DNA of 24,614 nucleotides from a virus. Made by a program: the position numbers and the translations under genes. Under the pieces are notes generated by a model. That model ran no database searches. It worked only from the letters and a program-made list of their open reading frames with translations, and was not told the origin of the DNA. Positions within the stretch are counted from its first letter, which is position 1. Each line of letters begins with the position of its first letter. The stretch spans positions 1 to 24,614 of IMG/VR virus record IMGVR_UViG_3300030389_001403; one strand, 5' to 3'. Shown one piece after another: positions 13,382 to 19,332 of this stretch.

Positions 13382-13800
13382 TTGAAATAGTATTAGGTTG
13401 GCCACCATCAGATCTATCTCCAAACAAAAGATTGCATTGGGCAAAACTGGCAGCAGCAAAAAAACAATACAGAAAAGATTGTTTTAGTGTATCTAAAGAA
13501 CAGTTAAAAAAATATCGAGGGGTATATGAAAACATACCAGAAAAATTAGTTTTAGAAATGACGTTTATACCGCCAGACAAACGAAGTTATGACCGTGATA
13601 ACTTAGTTGCTAGAATGAAGGCAGGTATTGACGGATTAGCTGACGCATTACGCATCAACGACAAACGTTTTAATACTGTCATATCAACCATGGACTCAGA
13701 CTATCTCGGTGGTTTTGTCCGCATACGCATACTACAGGAAATTCCTTATGGCACGAAAGATCAAGAACCTATCCGTCAAGACACGAGAGTACAAAGATAA
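13378..13800 (+). CDS. rusA: RusA-like Holliday junction resolvase
   Basis: A 140-residue protein with a RusA signature: N-terminal strand EIVLGWPPSDLSPNKRLHW, then strand VLEMTFIPPDKRSYDRDN and helix NLVARMKAGIDGLADALRIN. Asp72, Asp74 and Asp95, with Lys81, sit in the 'D-x-D-N ... K ... DGL ... D' arrangement of the metal-dependent active site. RusA cuts four-way DNA junctions made by recombination, consistent with the exonuclease/RecT pair upstream. Length is near the family norm. The start overlaps the previous stop (ATGA) and the last 53 bases overlap the SSB-like gene in another frame. Confidence 0.9.
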   Translation: MIEIVLGWPPSDLSPNKRLHWAKLAAAKKQYRKDCFSVSKEQLKKYRGVYENIPEKLVLEMTFIPPDKRSYDRDNLVARMKAGIDGLADALRINDKRFNTVISTMDSDYLGGFVRIRILQEIPYGTKDQEPIRQDTRVQR

Positions 13801-14083
13801 AGACGGCAATTCTAAGGCCAACTGGGTCAACATTGGAGTCATCATGGAGAATGACCAAGGCAAACAATTTATGCTTATTGATAGATGGGTAAATTTAGCA
13901 GGGTTGCCTGACTTTAGTGACAAACCAAATCCATCAGCAGTAATGGTATCTATTTTTGATGCAGATAATAATTACCAACCCGGAAAACCTGCACCAAGTA
14001 CACCAACATATAAAGGCAATGATAATTCAGACAGTTGGAATAGCTCACCTAAAGTACCAGAAGTAGACGAGATTCCATTTTAA
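13748..14083 (+). CDS. SSB-like protein with acidic DEIPF tip
   Basis: From the ATG at 13748, with an AGGA at suitable distance, it has 111 residues. The N-terminal part (MARKIKNLSVKTREYKDKDG to WVNIGVIMENDQGKQFMLID) reads as a small beta domain, possibly an OB-like fold. A Pro/Ser/Asn-rich linker leads to a C-terminal tip ending PEVDEIPF. Bacterial SSB proteins end in acidic D-D-I-P-F, which binds many repair proteins, so this tip strongly suggests a single-strand-binding protein. The core fold is not clearly a standard SSB and should be checked. It is the last gene of the operon. Confidence 0.7.
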   Translation: MARKIKNLSVKTREYKDKDGNSKANWVNIGVIMENDQGKQFMLIDRWVNLAGLPDFSDKPNPSAVMVSIFDADNNYQPGKPAPSTPTYKGNDNSDSWNSSPKVPEVDEIPF

Positions 14084-14085
14084 AG

Positions 14086-14197
14086 TAGCCCCAGAATGAC
14101 ACAGACCATTTATCACTCTGGGGCTAGGCTCTAGAGTTGGGGAAGAGAACTAGAGCCTATCTGGCCACCACCACTGCTTATTTTTTCTTTGGTGGCC
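14086..14197. other. Three adjacent hairpins at the convergent junction
   Basis: TAGCCCCAGA (14086-14095) pairs with TCTGGGGCTA (14117-14126), a perfect 10-bp stem with three more inner pairs. TAGGCTCTAG (14125-14134) pairs with CTAGAGCCTA (14150-14159), another perfect 10-bp stem sharing two bases with the first. GGCCACCA (14163-14170) pairs with TGGTGGCC (14190-14197), around the stop codon of the 20-residue minus gene. None has a T-run after it, so they are not standard intrinsic terminators. They may end or stabilise both converging transcripts. Confidence 0.6.
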
Positions 14198-14240
14198 TAC
14201 CAACTTTAGTTCCGTATGTGCCTTTGCCTTTGGGTGACAT
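14178..14240 (-). CDS. 20-residue phage peptide with AT-hook-like tail
   Basis: An ATG at 14240, seven bases after a GGAG site, opens a 20-codon frame: MSPKGKGTYGTKVG then RPPKKK. The G-R-P-P-K-K-K end looks like an AT-hook core (GRP flanked by basic residues) that could bind the minor groove of AT-rich DNA. I recall near-identical peptides of the '(M)P.KGKGTYG.KVGRP.KK' type in marine phage genomes, which argues for a real gene despite its size. It is the last gene of a short leftward group. Function unknown. Confidence 0.65.
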   Translation of the reverse strand: MSPKGKGTYGTKVGRPPKKK

Positions 14241-14258
14241 AATAATCTCCGTGTTTTT

Positions 14259-14534
14259 TTAATTATGAAAGAATTTTTTTATTCTGTCCATAGTTTTACG
14301 TTCTTCTCTTAATTGTTTTTTGGTCAATAAACATTCTAGCTCTACTACTCTTCCTAATAAACTTGCTAAAAAAACATCTTGTTTCATTTGATGCCGTATT
14401 AAATGTGTACAATACCTTTTAACTCCATCGTAATCATCGCTTTTTAAAACTTCTCTAACACGCATCTCTACAGATAACTGCAACTCTACAGGTGGTTCTT
14501 CTAATTCAATATTAAGAAATTTATCTTTAGCCAT
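14259..14534 (-). CDS. Small phage protein (91 aa), unknown
   Basis: A 91-residue, probably all-helical protein: MAKDKFLNIELEEPPVELQL, then SVEMRVREVLKSDDYDGVKR, YCTHLIRHQMKQDVFLASLL, GRVVELECLLTKKQLREERK and a basic end. The start overlaps the upstream TGA by one base and no Shine-Dalgarno sequence is visible. The residue pattern seems familiar from marine phages but I cannot assign a function. It is one of four small leftward genes between the replication operon and the membrane/secreted block. Confidence 0.75.
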   Translation of the reverse strand: MAKDKFLNIELEEPPVELQLSVEMRVREVLKSDDYDGVKRYCTHLIRHQMKQDVFLASLLGRVVELECLLTKKQLREERKTMDRIKKFFHN

Positions 14535-14728
14535 CAGTTTAATTTGGGAAACAATTGTTGCTCAAGCAGATCTACTGCACGGTCATCTAACGTGTTCGAG
14601 GTCTGCTTACAAATTGTCCGTAATAAATCTACAATTAACCTTTTACATCCTGTCGTAGAAAGAAAGCGTAATAATATAGGCTTTAGTATTTTGTACATAG
14701 TTTGTTTGTTTTTCCAAACATAGCACAC
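14534..14728 (-). CDS. Small protein with hydrophobic N-terminus (64 or 54 aa)
   Basis: The frame can start at a GTG at 14728, one base after the stop of the upstream gene (64 residues), or at an ATG at 14698 (54 residues, starting MYKILKPILLRFLSTTGCKR). Neither has a strong ribosome site; closeness to the upstream stop favours the GTG through coupling. The product has an N-terminal basic/hydrophobic helix, then LIVDLLRTICKQTSNTLDDR and AVDLLEQQLFPKLN. It may be a small membrane-associated protein. Function not recognised. Confidence 0.65.
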   Translation of the reverse strand: MCYVWKNKQTMYKILKPILLRFLSTTGCKRLIVDLLRTICKQTSNTLDDRAVDLLEQQLFPKLN

Positions 14729-14729
14729 G

Positions 14730-14891
14730 TTATTGGATCTTGCCTTCTATTCTGCTAACCGCTTCTGATAACTTGTTTAGTCTAAAGTATATGTCTCGTA
14801 TGTCTCGCTCTCTACGACTACTCATGTTTGATATCACCATAACTAAAGCAGTAGCTGCTGCTCCCACCAATGCACCATATATCTCAGGCAT
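14730..14891 (-). CDS. Small membrane-anchored coiled-coil protein (53 aa)
   Basis: A 53-residue frame from the ATG at 14891: MPEIYGALVGAAATALVMVI forms a single transmembrane helix, then SNMSSRRERD and a heptad-type helix (IYFRLNKLSEAVSRIEGKIQ). One anchor plus a short coiled coil resembles small phage membrane proteins such as XhlA-like or holin-accessory proteins, so a lysis role is possible but unproven. It is divergent to the membrane-protein gene starting at 14939, with 47 bases between the starts. Confidence 0.65.
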   Translation of the reverse strand: MPEIYGALVGAAATALVMVISNMSSRRERDIRDIYFRLNKLSEAVSRIEGKIQ

Positions 14892-14920
14892 TTGCGTAAA
14901 TAGGTAATTATGTATAGTAT
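14892..14920 (+). promoter_or_regulatory. Possible promoter for the membrane/secreted block
   Basis: TTGCGT (14892-14897) and TAGTAT (14915-14920) are separated by 17 bp and could be a weak sigma-70-type promoter starting near 14927, about 12 bases before the ATG at 14939. The 19-bp operator is absent here, so this block may be expressed independently of the small repressor. The match is modest. Confidence 0.35.
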
Positions 14921-14938
14921 GACTAATAAATGTAAACT

Positions 14939-15343
14939 ATGACAGAAGAAATTAAAAAAGGCCCATTAAAAAAATTAAAAGAAACTATTGAAGACAAAGA
15001 AGAACAACTAGCTTTTATTTCAGTAGTAGTCAGATTAGTTGTTGTTGGGTGGAGTGGTTTTATAGTATCCCTTAATTACATAACAATTCCCGGCTACAGT
15101 AATGAGCCAAAAGATATAACTTTTCCAGCAAGTTTGCTGACAGGAGCGTTAGCCAGTTTTGGTTTGGAAGGTGCTAAGAAAAGAGGTGATGGTACATATA
15201 AACCTGATGAAAAACCATTAAACAAAAAAGAAGTAGAACAGTTATTAGCTACACAATCAGGTGGCTATCAGACTATTAGAATAGAAACACCTATAAAGAT
15301 CTTAGGTGCTGAAGTTGTCAACAAAAAGGAGGACAAAAAATGA
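14939..15343 (+). CDS. Membrane protein (134 aa), possible holin-like
   Basis: A 134-residue protein with a charged N-terminus (MTEEIKKGPLKKLKETIEDK), a first hydrophobic segment at about 24-47 (AFISVVVRLVVVGWSGFIVS), a loop (PGYSNEPKDI), and a weaker second one (FPASLLTGALASFGLEG). A charged C-terminal tail has KPLNKKEVEQLLATQSGGYQ and ends KKEDKK. The layout would fit a small inner-membrane protein; a holin is one option because it sits beside other small membrane proteins, but there is no endolysin in the window. No Shine-Dalgarno sequence precedes the start. The stop overlaps the next start by four bases. Confidence 0.75.
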   Translation: MTEEIKKGPLKKLKETIEDKEEQLAFISVVVRLVVVGWSGFIVSLNYITIPGYSNEPKDITFPASLLTGALASFGLEGAKKRGDGTYKPDEKPLNKKEVEQLLATQSGGYQTIRIETPIKILGAEVVNKKEDKK

Positions 15344-15861
15344 AAAAGCTATTAGCACTATTATTACTGTTTAGTCCTTCTGTAGCACTAGCAGACATCA
15401 CGCAAAAATTTACGACATCTGCTCAGATTACGGTAGATATGCCGTATTCTGTTACCAATAAGTTAGGCACGACATATTCAATATCTGGTAATAACATAAC
15501 TCCATCTGTAACTGTAGGAGACACAACAACATCAGGAAAGATTGGTGGTATTAATCTTGGCAGTTTAAATAGTGGCGTACCTGCCATGATACAAACTGAT
15601 AAATCAATTACCACAGCAGGGAGTGCATTTTCGCTGACAGAAGCTGTAACAATGGGCGATTCTCAACCTAGTGCAATCACTCCATCGTCAGGCATAGCAG
15701 CATTACCACACCTTGGTGGGCAAACAACTATAGGATCTGGTGGTACTTTGGGATCAGGTTCTATGACCTCTTTATCATCAGGTGTTCATACCTGTAGTGG
15801 TGCATTTGGATCTGGTTCTAGCTGCGTAGGATCAACAACAGTAACCATAACCATAGATTGA
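15340..15861 (+). CDS. Exported protein with signal peptide (173 aa)
   Basis: A 173-residue protein with a clear signal peptide, MKKLLALLLLFSPSVALA, probably cleaved after ALA. The mature part is Ser/Thr/Gly-rich and beta-like, with repeated T/S-G motifs (TTSGKIGGINLGSLNSG, GQTTIGSGGTLGSGSMTSL). It has only two Cys, both close to the end (HTCSGAFGSGSSC), which may form a small disulfide loop. An AGGAGG site precedes the ATG. It would be exported to the periplasm or cell surface. I know no function; it may alter the host surface or be an accessory structural protein. It is first of three exported-type genes. Confidence 0.8.
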   Translation: MKKLLALLLLFSPSVALADITQKFTTSAQITVDMPYSVTNKLGTTYSISGNNITPSVTVGDTTTSGKIGGINLGSLNSGVPAMIQTDKSITTAGSAFSLTEAVTMGDSQPSAITPSSGIAALPHLGGQTTIGSGGTLGSGSMTSLSSGVHTCSGAFGSGSSCVGSTTVTITID

Positions 15862-16295
15862 AAAAACTTTGGCCGTTATTAATAATATTATTTCCTGTCA
15901 AAACCTTTGCAAACCCAGTTGTGCCTACCTTCCGAACCGGAAGTTCCAGTACAAATTCCCAAACCCAAAGTGTAATAACAGAATCGGTGGTATCTCATCA
16001 GTTCCGTACAGGGTATTCTCTGAGCGTATCAGGCACGAACATAGAAAGTGCAGATGTTAATGGCTATATTAACTCTATACCTACGGCAGAAGCTGAACAA
16101 ACAGTTAATGGAATTAACTTTTCATATACAAGTCCTACGTTGGAAGGTGTGCCTAGATGGAAAATAGTAAACGAAGGTCAGCCTTTCAGTTTAGTCGAAT
16201 CAATAATTTCTCCCGGACTAGATACAATAACCACTATAAATCGGGTAATAAATACAACAACTACAACCACCGTAGAAACAACGTTTGGGCAATAA
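15858..16295 (+). CDS. Second exported protein (145 aa), TTG start
   Basis: The frame starts at a TTG (15858-15860) that overlaps the upstream TGA and reads MKKLWPLLIILFPVKTFA, a good signal peptide, followed by a mature part beginning NPVVPTFRTGSSSTNSQTQS. The rest is Thr/Ser/Asn-rich and ends in a Thr-rich stretch, INTTTTTTVETTFGQ. No cysteine occurs in the mature part. It contains VVSHQFRTGYSLSVSGTNIE and GVPRWKIVNEGQPFSLVESI, and the latter is similar in style to AGSAFSLTEAV of the previous gene, hinting that the two share ancestry. Function unknown; probably periplasmic or surface. Confidence 0.75.
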   Translation: MKKLWPLLIILFPVKTFANPVVPTFRTGSSSTNSQTQSVITESVVSHQFRTGYSLSVSGTNIESADVNGYINSIPTAEAEQTVNGINFSYTSPTLEGVPRWKIVNEGQPFSLVESIISPGLDTITTINRVINTTTTTTVETTFGQ

Positions 16296-16870
16296 TTTTA
16301 CTTTGCCTATGTCCAACAAAGGTTTTAGCTAATACAACCGTTGCAAGCCCTTCTAGCAACGCACAGGGAACGGTAAATAACAATGCCACCATGATAGCTC
16401 CGCAATCTAATCCGCAGTTTAGGATGTCTCAGGGTATTGTTTGTAGTTCACCTAGCCTTACCATCACACCCTTCCTTACTGACTCATGGTCATTTAATCG
16501 ACCTATAGAAACTGTGACTAAACAAAATATTTATGACGAAGATACAGGTGCAATAAAATATGTACAAGAAACACCAAGGTTTGAAAAAGATAACTACAAT
16601 TTAAACTACGGAATATCAGCACAGTTTAGTATTCCGCTAGGCAAAGCACCTGCACTATGCCATCAGGCAACAGAGGTAAATATAAAAAACCAAAAGTTAT
16701 TATATGAGAAGGGAAAATTAGAACTTGCACTTTTCAGACTTAAGGTGTGCGGTGAGCAAGCAAAACTTGGCGTAACCTTTACAGGAAAATATGCATCTAT
16801 ATGCGAGGGCATTGCAGTTACTGTTCCTCCCGGTCAGGTAATCCCTCACTCTCATTCTTTGAAACCTTAG
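16157..16870 (+). CDS. Third exported-type protein; true start uncertain
   Basis: A 237-residue frame opens with an ATG at 16157 after a GGAAGG site, inside the previous gene. Residues 1-42 are extremely Asn/Arg/Lys/Tyr-rich, then WAIILLCLCPTKVLANTT (44-61) forms a signal-peptide-like segment. This hydrophobic part begins exactly at the stop of the previous gene, where only ATA or ATT codons exist as possible starts. The mature part has SNPQFRMSQGIVCSSPSLTI, a beta-rich stretch with DSWSFNRPIETVTKQ, GISAQFSIPLGKAPALCHQA, and a helix with two further Cys. Its last 53 bases overlap the end of the convergent minus-strand gene. Confidence 0.7.
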   Translation: MENSKRRSAFQFSRINNFSRTRYNNHYKSGNKYNNYNHRRNNVWAIILLCLCPTKVLANTTVASPSSNAQGTVNNNATMIAPQSNPQFRMSQGIVCSSPSLTITPFLTDSWSFNRPIETVTKQNIYDEDTGAIKYVQETPRFEKDNYNLNYGISAQFSIPLGKAPALCHQATEVNIKNQKLLYEKGKLELALFRLKVCGEQAKLGVTFTGKYASICEGIAVTVPPGQVIPHSHSLKP

Positions 16871-17456
16871 ATTTAGTTAAACGTTTTATAAGCTGCTTCG
16901 TTAGGGGTTTTATAGCGTTTAAAATAAGAGGAGTACTCGCAGCGATACTAGCGACAAAAAAAGTAGAGACAGCCACACTAGGCGTAGGTAAGTACTGGTC
17001 GATGAACTGTACGTCTTCATAAACAGTAGTGCAATCACCGTTGCTTTCTCTAACATAATTCTTAATCCGCTCCAATCGCTTATCGTTAACAAAACTTCCT
17101 ATTCTGGGGGCTTTGTCTGGAGGACAGGGTTTGTATTCATCTTCTTTTTTTTCGTTTTTTGGTATTTCTGTTTTAGGTGGCTCACTAGTTGGCATCTCAC
17201 TATCGTTAGCAAGATTAGGCATCTCTTCTGTAATTGTTAATTGATCTGGTACATAGTTTAATGGGTTAAAACTAGGGTACGGACAATTACTAATTACACC
17301 ATTAGGATCTTCTATTATTAAATTTCTATTGCCTGTATTTTTTGTATCTCTGTGGTAATAAGTGCAACCAATTACTTGTACATTTGAGTGGCTATAGTCA
17401 GGTACATAGGTATATGGTATATGAACATCAGGTATATGTATCTCAGGTATTTCCAA
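16818..17456 (-). CDS. Conserved cyanophage-type protein with IP-x-x-H repeats (212 aa)
   Basis: The N-terminus is a pentad repeat of the form (E/H/Y)-(I/V)-P-x-x (EIPEIHIPDVHIPYTYVPDY). Then come IGCTYYHRDTKNTGNRNLII, DPNGVISNCPYPSFNPLNY, an acidic Pro-rich linker, CPPDKAPRIGSFVNDKRLER, and a possible transmembrane segment (PSVAVSTFFVASIAASTPLI) near a basic C-terminus. I recall similar 'PEIHIPxIHIP...HRDTRNTGNRNLL' proteins from marine cyanophages, always of unknown function; this is memory, not a search. It is the last gene of the fibre block and overlaps the end of the convergent plus-strand gene. Confidence 0.75.
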   Translation of the reverse strand: MEIPEIHIPDVHIPYTYVPDYSHSNVQVIGCTYYHRDTKNTGNRNLIIEDPNGVISNCPYPSFNPLNYVPDQLTITEEMPNLANDSEMPTSEPPKTEIPKNEKKEDEYKPCPPDKAPRIGSFVNDKRLERIKNYVRESNGDCTTVYEDVQFIDQYLPTPSVAVSTFFVASIAASTPLILNAIKPLTKQLIKRLTKSKVSKNESEGLPDREEQ

Positions 17457-17684
17457 TTATTTTTTTGGAGGTGTTGGCAAAGCAAAAGATGGGCCAGTTG
17501 TTTTTGGCAATGCGTTATCCATGACGTTAGGCAATAGCCCCTTTACCTCGCCAAGTATAGAGTTCATGATTTTAGCTTTAAACTGCTCAGATGAAACATA
17601 CTTGAATGTAAAGAAACCGCCGCCTAATATTCCTAAAACGAGGATCGTAGTTACGATAGTTAAAGCGTCTAATACTTTTCTCAT
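17457..17684 (-). CDS. Small membrane protein (75 aa), cyanophage-type
   Basis: A 75-residue protein: a transmembrane helix close to the start (MRKVLDALTIVTTILVLGIL, GGGFFTFKYV), an amphipathic part (SEQFKAKIMNSILGEVKGLL), and a Pro-rich tail (PNVMDNALPKTTGPSFALPT). It directly precedes the IP-repeat gene, with its stop adjacent to that gene's ATG. The 'M(K/R)KVL(D/N)A...LG..G.G.FF...' plus 'LP' tail pattern resembles small membrane proteins I remember from cyanophages, usually next to an IP-repeat protein. Function unknown. Confidence 0.75.
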   Translation of the reverse strand: MRKVLDALTIVTTILVLGILGGGFFTFKYVSSEQFKAKIMNSILGEVKGLLPNVMDNALPKTTGPSFALPTPPKK

Positions 17685-17814
17685 GGTTAAATCTGCAATT
17701 ATTAGAGCTATGTCAGTTATGACATTCGCTACATTACTGCTAATTATAGGTCTATCTCCTCTTTACGTCACTTTAGGACTGTTACAACGTCAAATAATAG
17801 AAAAGAAAAGTTAA
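17683..17814 (+). CDS. Opposite-strand small membrane protein (43 aa)
   Basis: A plus-strand frame from ATG at 17683 to TAA at 17812-17814 fills the gap between two minus-strand genes, with its ends overlapping both neighbours by only two or three bases. It encodes 43 residues: MVKSAIIRAMSVMTFATLLL and IIGLSPLYVTLGLLQRQIIE, ending KKS, with one hydrophobic transmembrane helix and positive N-terminus. No Shine-Dalgarno sequence or convincing promoter is seen. The gap has no minus-strand frame and the protein looks like a plausible membrane peptide, so I annotate it with caution. Confidence 0.5.
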   Translation: MVKSAIIRAMSVMTFATLLLIIGLSPLYVTLGLLQRQIIEKKS

Positions 17815-18035
17815 GTTTTAGCTTGTTTTGCATCTGAAGGTTTTATTTCTTCCTCTTGATTTTTTGTAGATAATAATTGTGCCTGTGCATCTTTTACACC
17901 TAAGATTGCACCTTGATACCTGTCTTCATTTTTACAGGCAATATCATAAGCACGTTTAGCTTCTTCTTTTTGAGTTTGGATGCTAACAAGCTGTTGTTCG
18001 TATCGCTTGATTAGTTCATCTAGTGGATTGGTCAT
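17811..18035 (-). CDS. Small coiled-coil protein (74 aa)
   Basis: A 74-residue, almost entirely helical protein: MTNPLDELIKRYEQQLVSIQ, then TQKEEAKRAYDIACKNEDRY, QGAILGVKDAQAQLLSTKNQ and a charged tail. Heptad-like spacing of Leu/Ile suggests a coiled coil. The ATG overlaps the stop of the upstream 56-residue gene (TAATG), and an AGGAGG site lies in that gene's end. It is encoded in the fibre block and may be a chaperone-like or tail-associated factor; that is inference from location. Confidence 0.75.
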   Translation of the reverse strand: MTNPLDELIKRYEQQLVSIQTQKEEAKRAYDIACKNEDRYQGAILGVKDAQAQLLSTKNQEEEIKPSDAKQAKT

Positions 18036-18205
18036 TAGTCTGCCTCCTCTGGGGTGTTACCTTTTGATACCCATTCTAGGTACTCTTGATAATGCCTATT
18101 ACCTTCACTTTTTGGGATGTAAAGCATATCTTCTTTTCTTAAAATCATTTTTGTATTAATCTCGTTAGTTAATTGATTTTTTAATTTTTTATAAGTGTAA
18201 TTCAT
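18035..18205 (-). CDS. Small fibre-companion protein, copy B (56 aa)
   Basis: A 56-residue frame from the ATG at 18205: MNYTYKKLKNQLTNEINTKM, then ILRKEDMLYIPKSEGNRHYQ, then EYLEWVSKGNTPEEAD. The C-terminal 'N-x-x-YQEYLEW-x-x-x-(G)NTxEEAD' is shared with the 56-residue gene at 19332-19502, so the two are paralogues. Each follows a fibre gene immediately. Small proteins ending like this are frequent after tail fibre genes in marine phages; a role in fibre folding or assembly is likely but unproven. Confidence 0.75.
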   Translation of the reverse strand: MNYTYKKLKNQLTNEINTKMILRKEDMLYIPKSEGNRHYQEYLEWVSKGNTPEEAD

Positions 18206-18207
18206 AA

Positions 18208-19332
18208 TTAAAGCTCCGCATCAAATTTACAAAATGCACTACCGCTATCATCTAAGTATAATATCCCATTAGCTGCGACTGCATTTGTTGAATTAATTGC
18301 AATTCCACGTGTGTCTGCATTAGTAAAATTAGGATCGCCAGCATAACCACTAGCATCAGTGAAAGTACCAGAAAATGAACTTGTAGGTACGTCTCTTTTT
18401 TCTACTTCAAAAGTATGCCAATTATATGCTCCTCCAGACCCAGCACTATATCTTGCTAATACATATAAAGTTGGATTAAAAACCTCGTAATAACGCTTAC
18501 AAAGCTGTAGCTCCTGTGCGAATGACCTATGCTCAAAATCTGTTGCCACGCTGCCTACTTCTAATTGAAGCCCTGTAATTTCAAATGTCGCATCATTTGT
18601 TGTCCACCATGTTGAAGTTTGATCTGGTGTTTGTTCATTTCCATTATAATTCACCCATTGATTATTAGTAACACTAGATGCTGTATATGTTGTACCAAGA
18701 TATTGATAAATATGAAGTATCATTCCTAGTCCATTATCATTATCAAAAGTTAAATTACTATCTCCAGAAATTGTTTTAGTTACTTTTGTCCAAGTATCCG
18801 CAGATAATGTGCCAGTTTCAGTGGGGAAAAGTCTAGCAGTTCCATCTGAAGAATGTATTAAGTAGTTAAAATTTTTTGAAACGCTTGATTTAACCCAAAA
18901 GGAAAGAGTTATATTACTTGAACTAGAAGTATAATTCCAACCACTATTTGCAATATCTTGTGCCTCTATTCTATATTCTGTTCTAACAAAATCTGAAGCA
19001 CCAGCACCACTTGTCTGATTACCGTTTGTAAGACGAAATGCTTTTCTAAATCCTAAAGTGTAGGGTGTAGTTCCAGCAGCTACATCAACTTGTGATTGAG
19101 TAATTACTTCGTCTGTACCACCAAAATTACACGCAATCCTGTCAACTGTATGAATACCATAAGAAGTAGATGACGTACCACGTTGAGCCACGTTCATAGC
19201 TCCGTTGATTATTAAATTACGATTAGGTTTATTTGTAATATTGGCAGTACACGTTCCATCAGTATTATTTATACTGATTGCAGGTACGCTAGCACCAACT
19301 CCTTTAATACTGTTGACTTTTACTTCAGACAT
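18208..19332 (-). CDS. Tail fibre / receptor-binding protein, copy B (374 aa)
   Basis: A 374-residue protein. An N-terminal connector (MSEVKVNSIKGVGASVPAIS) leads to the module NRNLIINGAMNVAQRGTS (38-54), a beta-sandwich stretch with ITLSFWVKSS (141-150), and then FEITGLQLEVGSVATDFEHR (250-269) and SFAQELQLCKRYYEVF (270-285). These 'NGAMNVAQRG...ITGLQLEVG...FEHRSFxQELxLCxRYY' parts are a recurrent carbohydrate-binding-like fibre module of marine phages. A last domain ends CKFDAEL. It is homologous to 19505-20749 in both the module and its end. It probably binds the host surface. The C-terminal domain differs, as expected for host-range variation. Confidence 0.85.
   Translation of the reverse strand: MSEVKVNSIKGVGASVPAISINNTDGTCTANITNKPNRNLIINGAMNVAQRGTSSTSYGIHTVDRIACNFGGTDEVITQSQVDVAAGTTPYTLGFRKAFRLTNGNQTSGAGASDFVRTEYRIEAQDIANSGWNYTSSSSNITLSFWVKSSVSKNFNYLIHSSDGTARLFPTETGTLSADTWTKVTKTISGDSNLTFDNDNGLGMILHIYQYLGTTYTASSVTNNQWVNYNGNEQTPDQTSTWWTTNDATFEITGLQLEVGSVATDFEHRSFAQELQLCKRYYEVFNPTLYVLARYSAGSGGAYNWHTFEVEKRDVPTSSFSGTFTDASGYAGDPNFTNADTRGIAINSTNAVAANGILYLDDSGSAFCKFDAEL

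Noticed and set aside
14086-14160. tRNA or tRNA-like gene at the hairpin cluster
   Set aside because: Two simple 10-bp stems without D-, anticodon- or T-arm patterns and no CCA-type end.
16260-16300. Programmed -1 frameshift joining the second and third exported proteins
   Set aside because: TTTGGGC is present but not in the phase needed for slippage, and no structure is obvious downstream; fusion would also place a signal-like segment in mid-protein.
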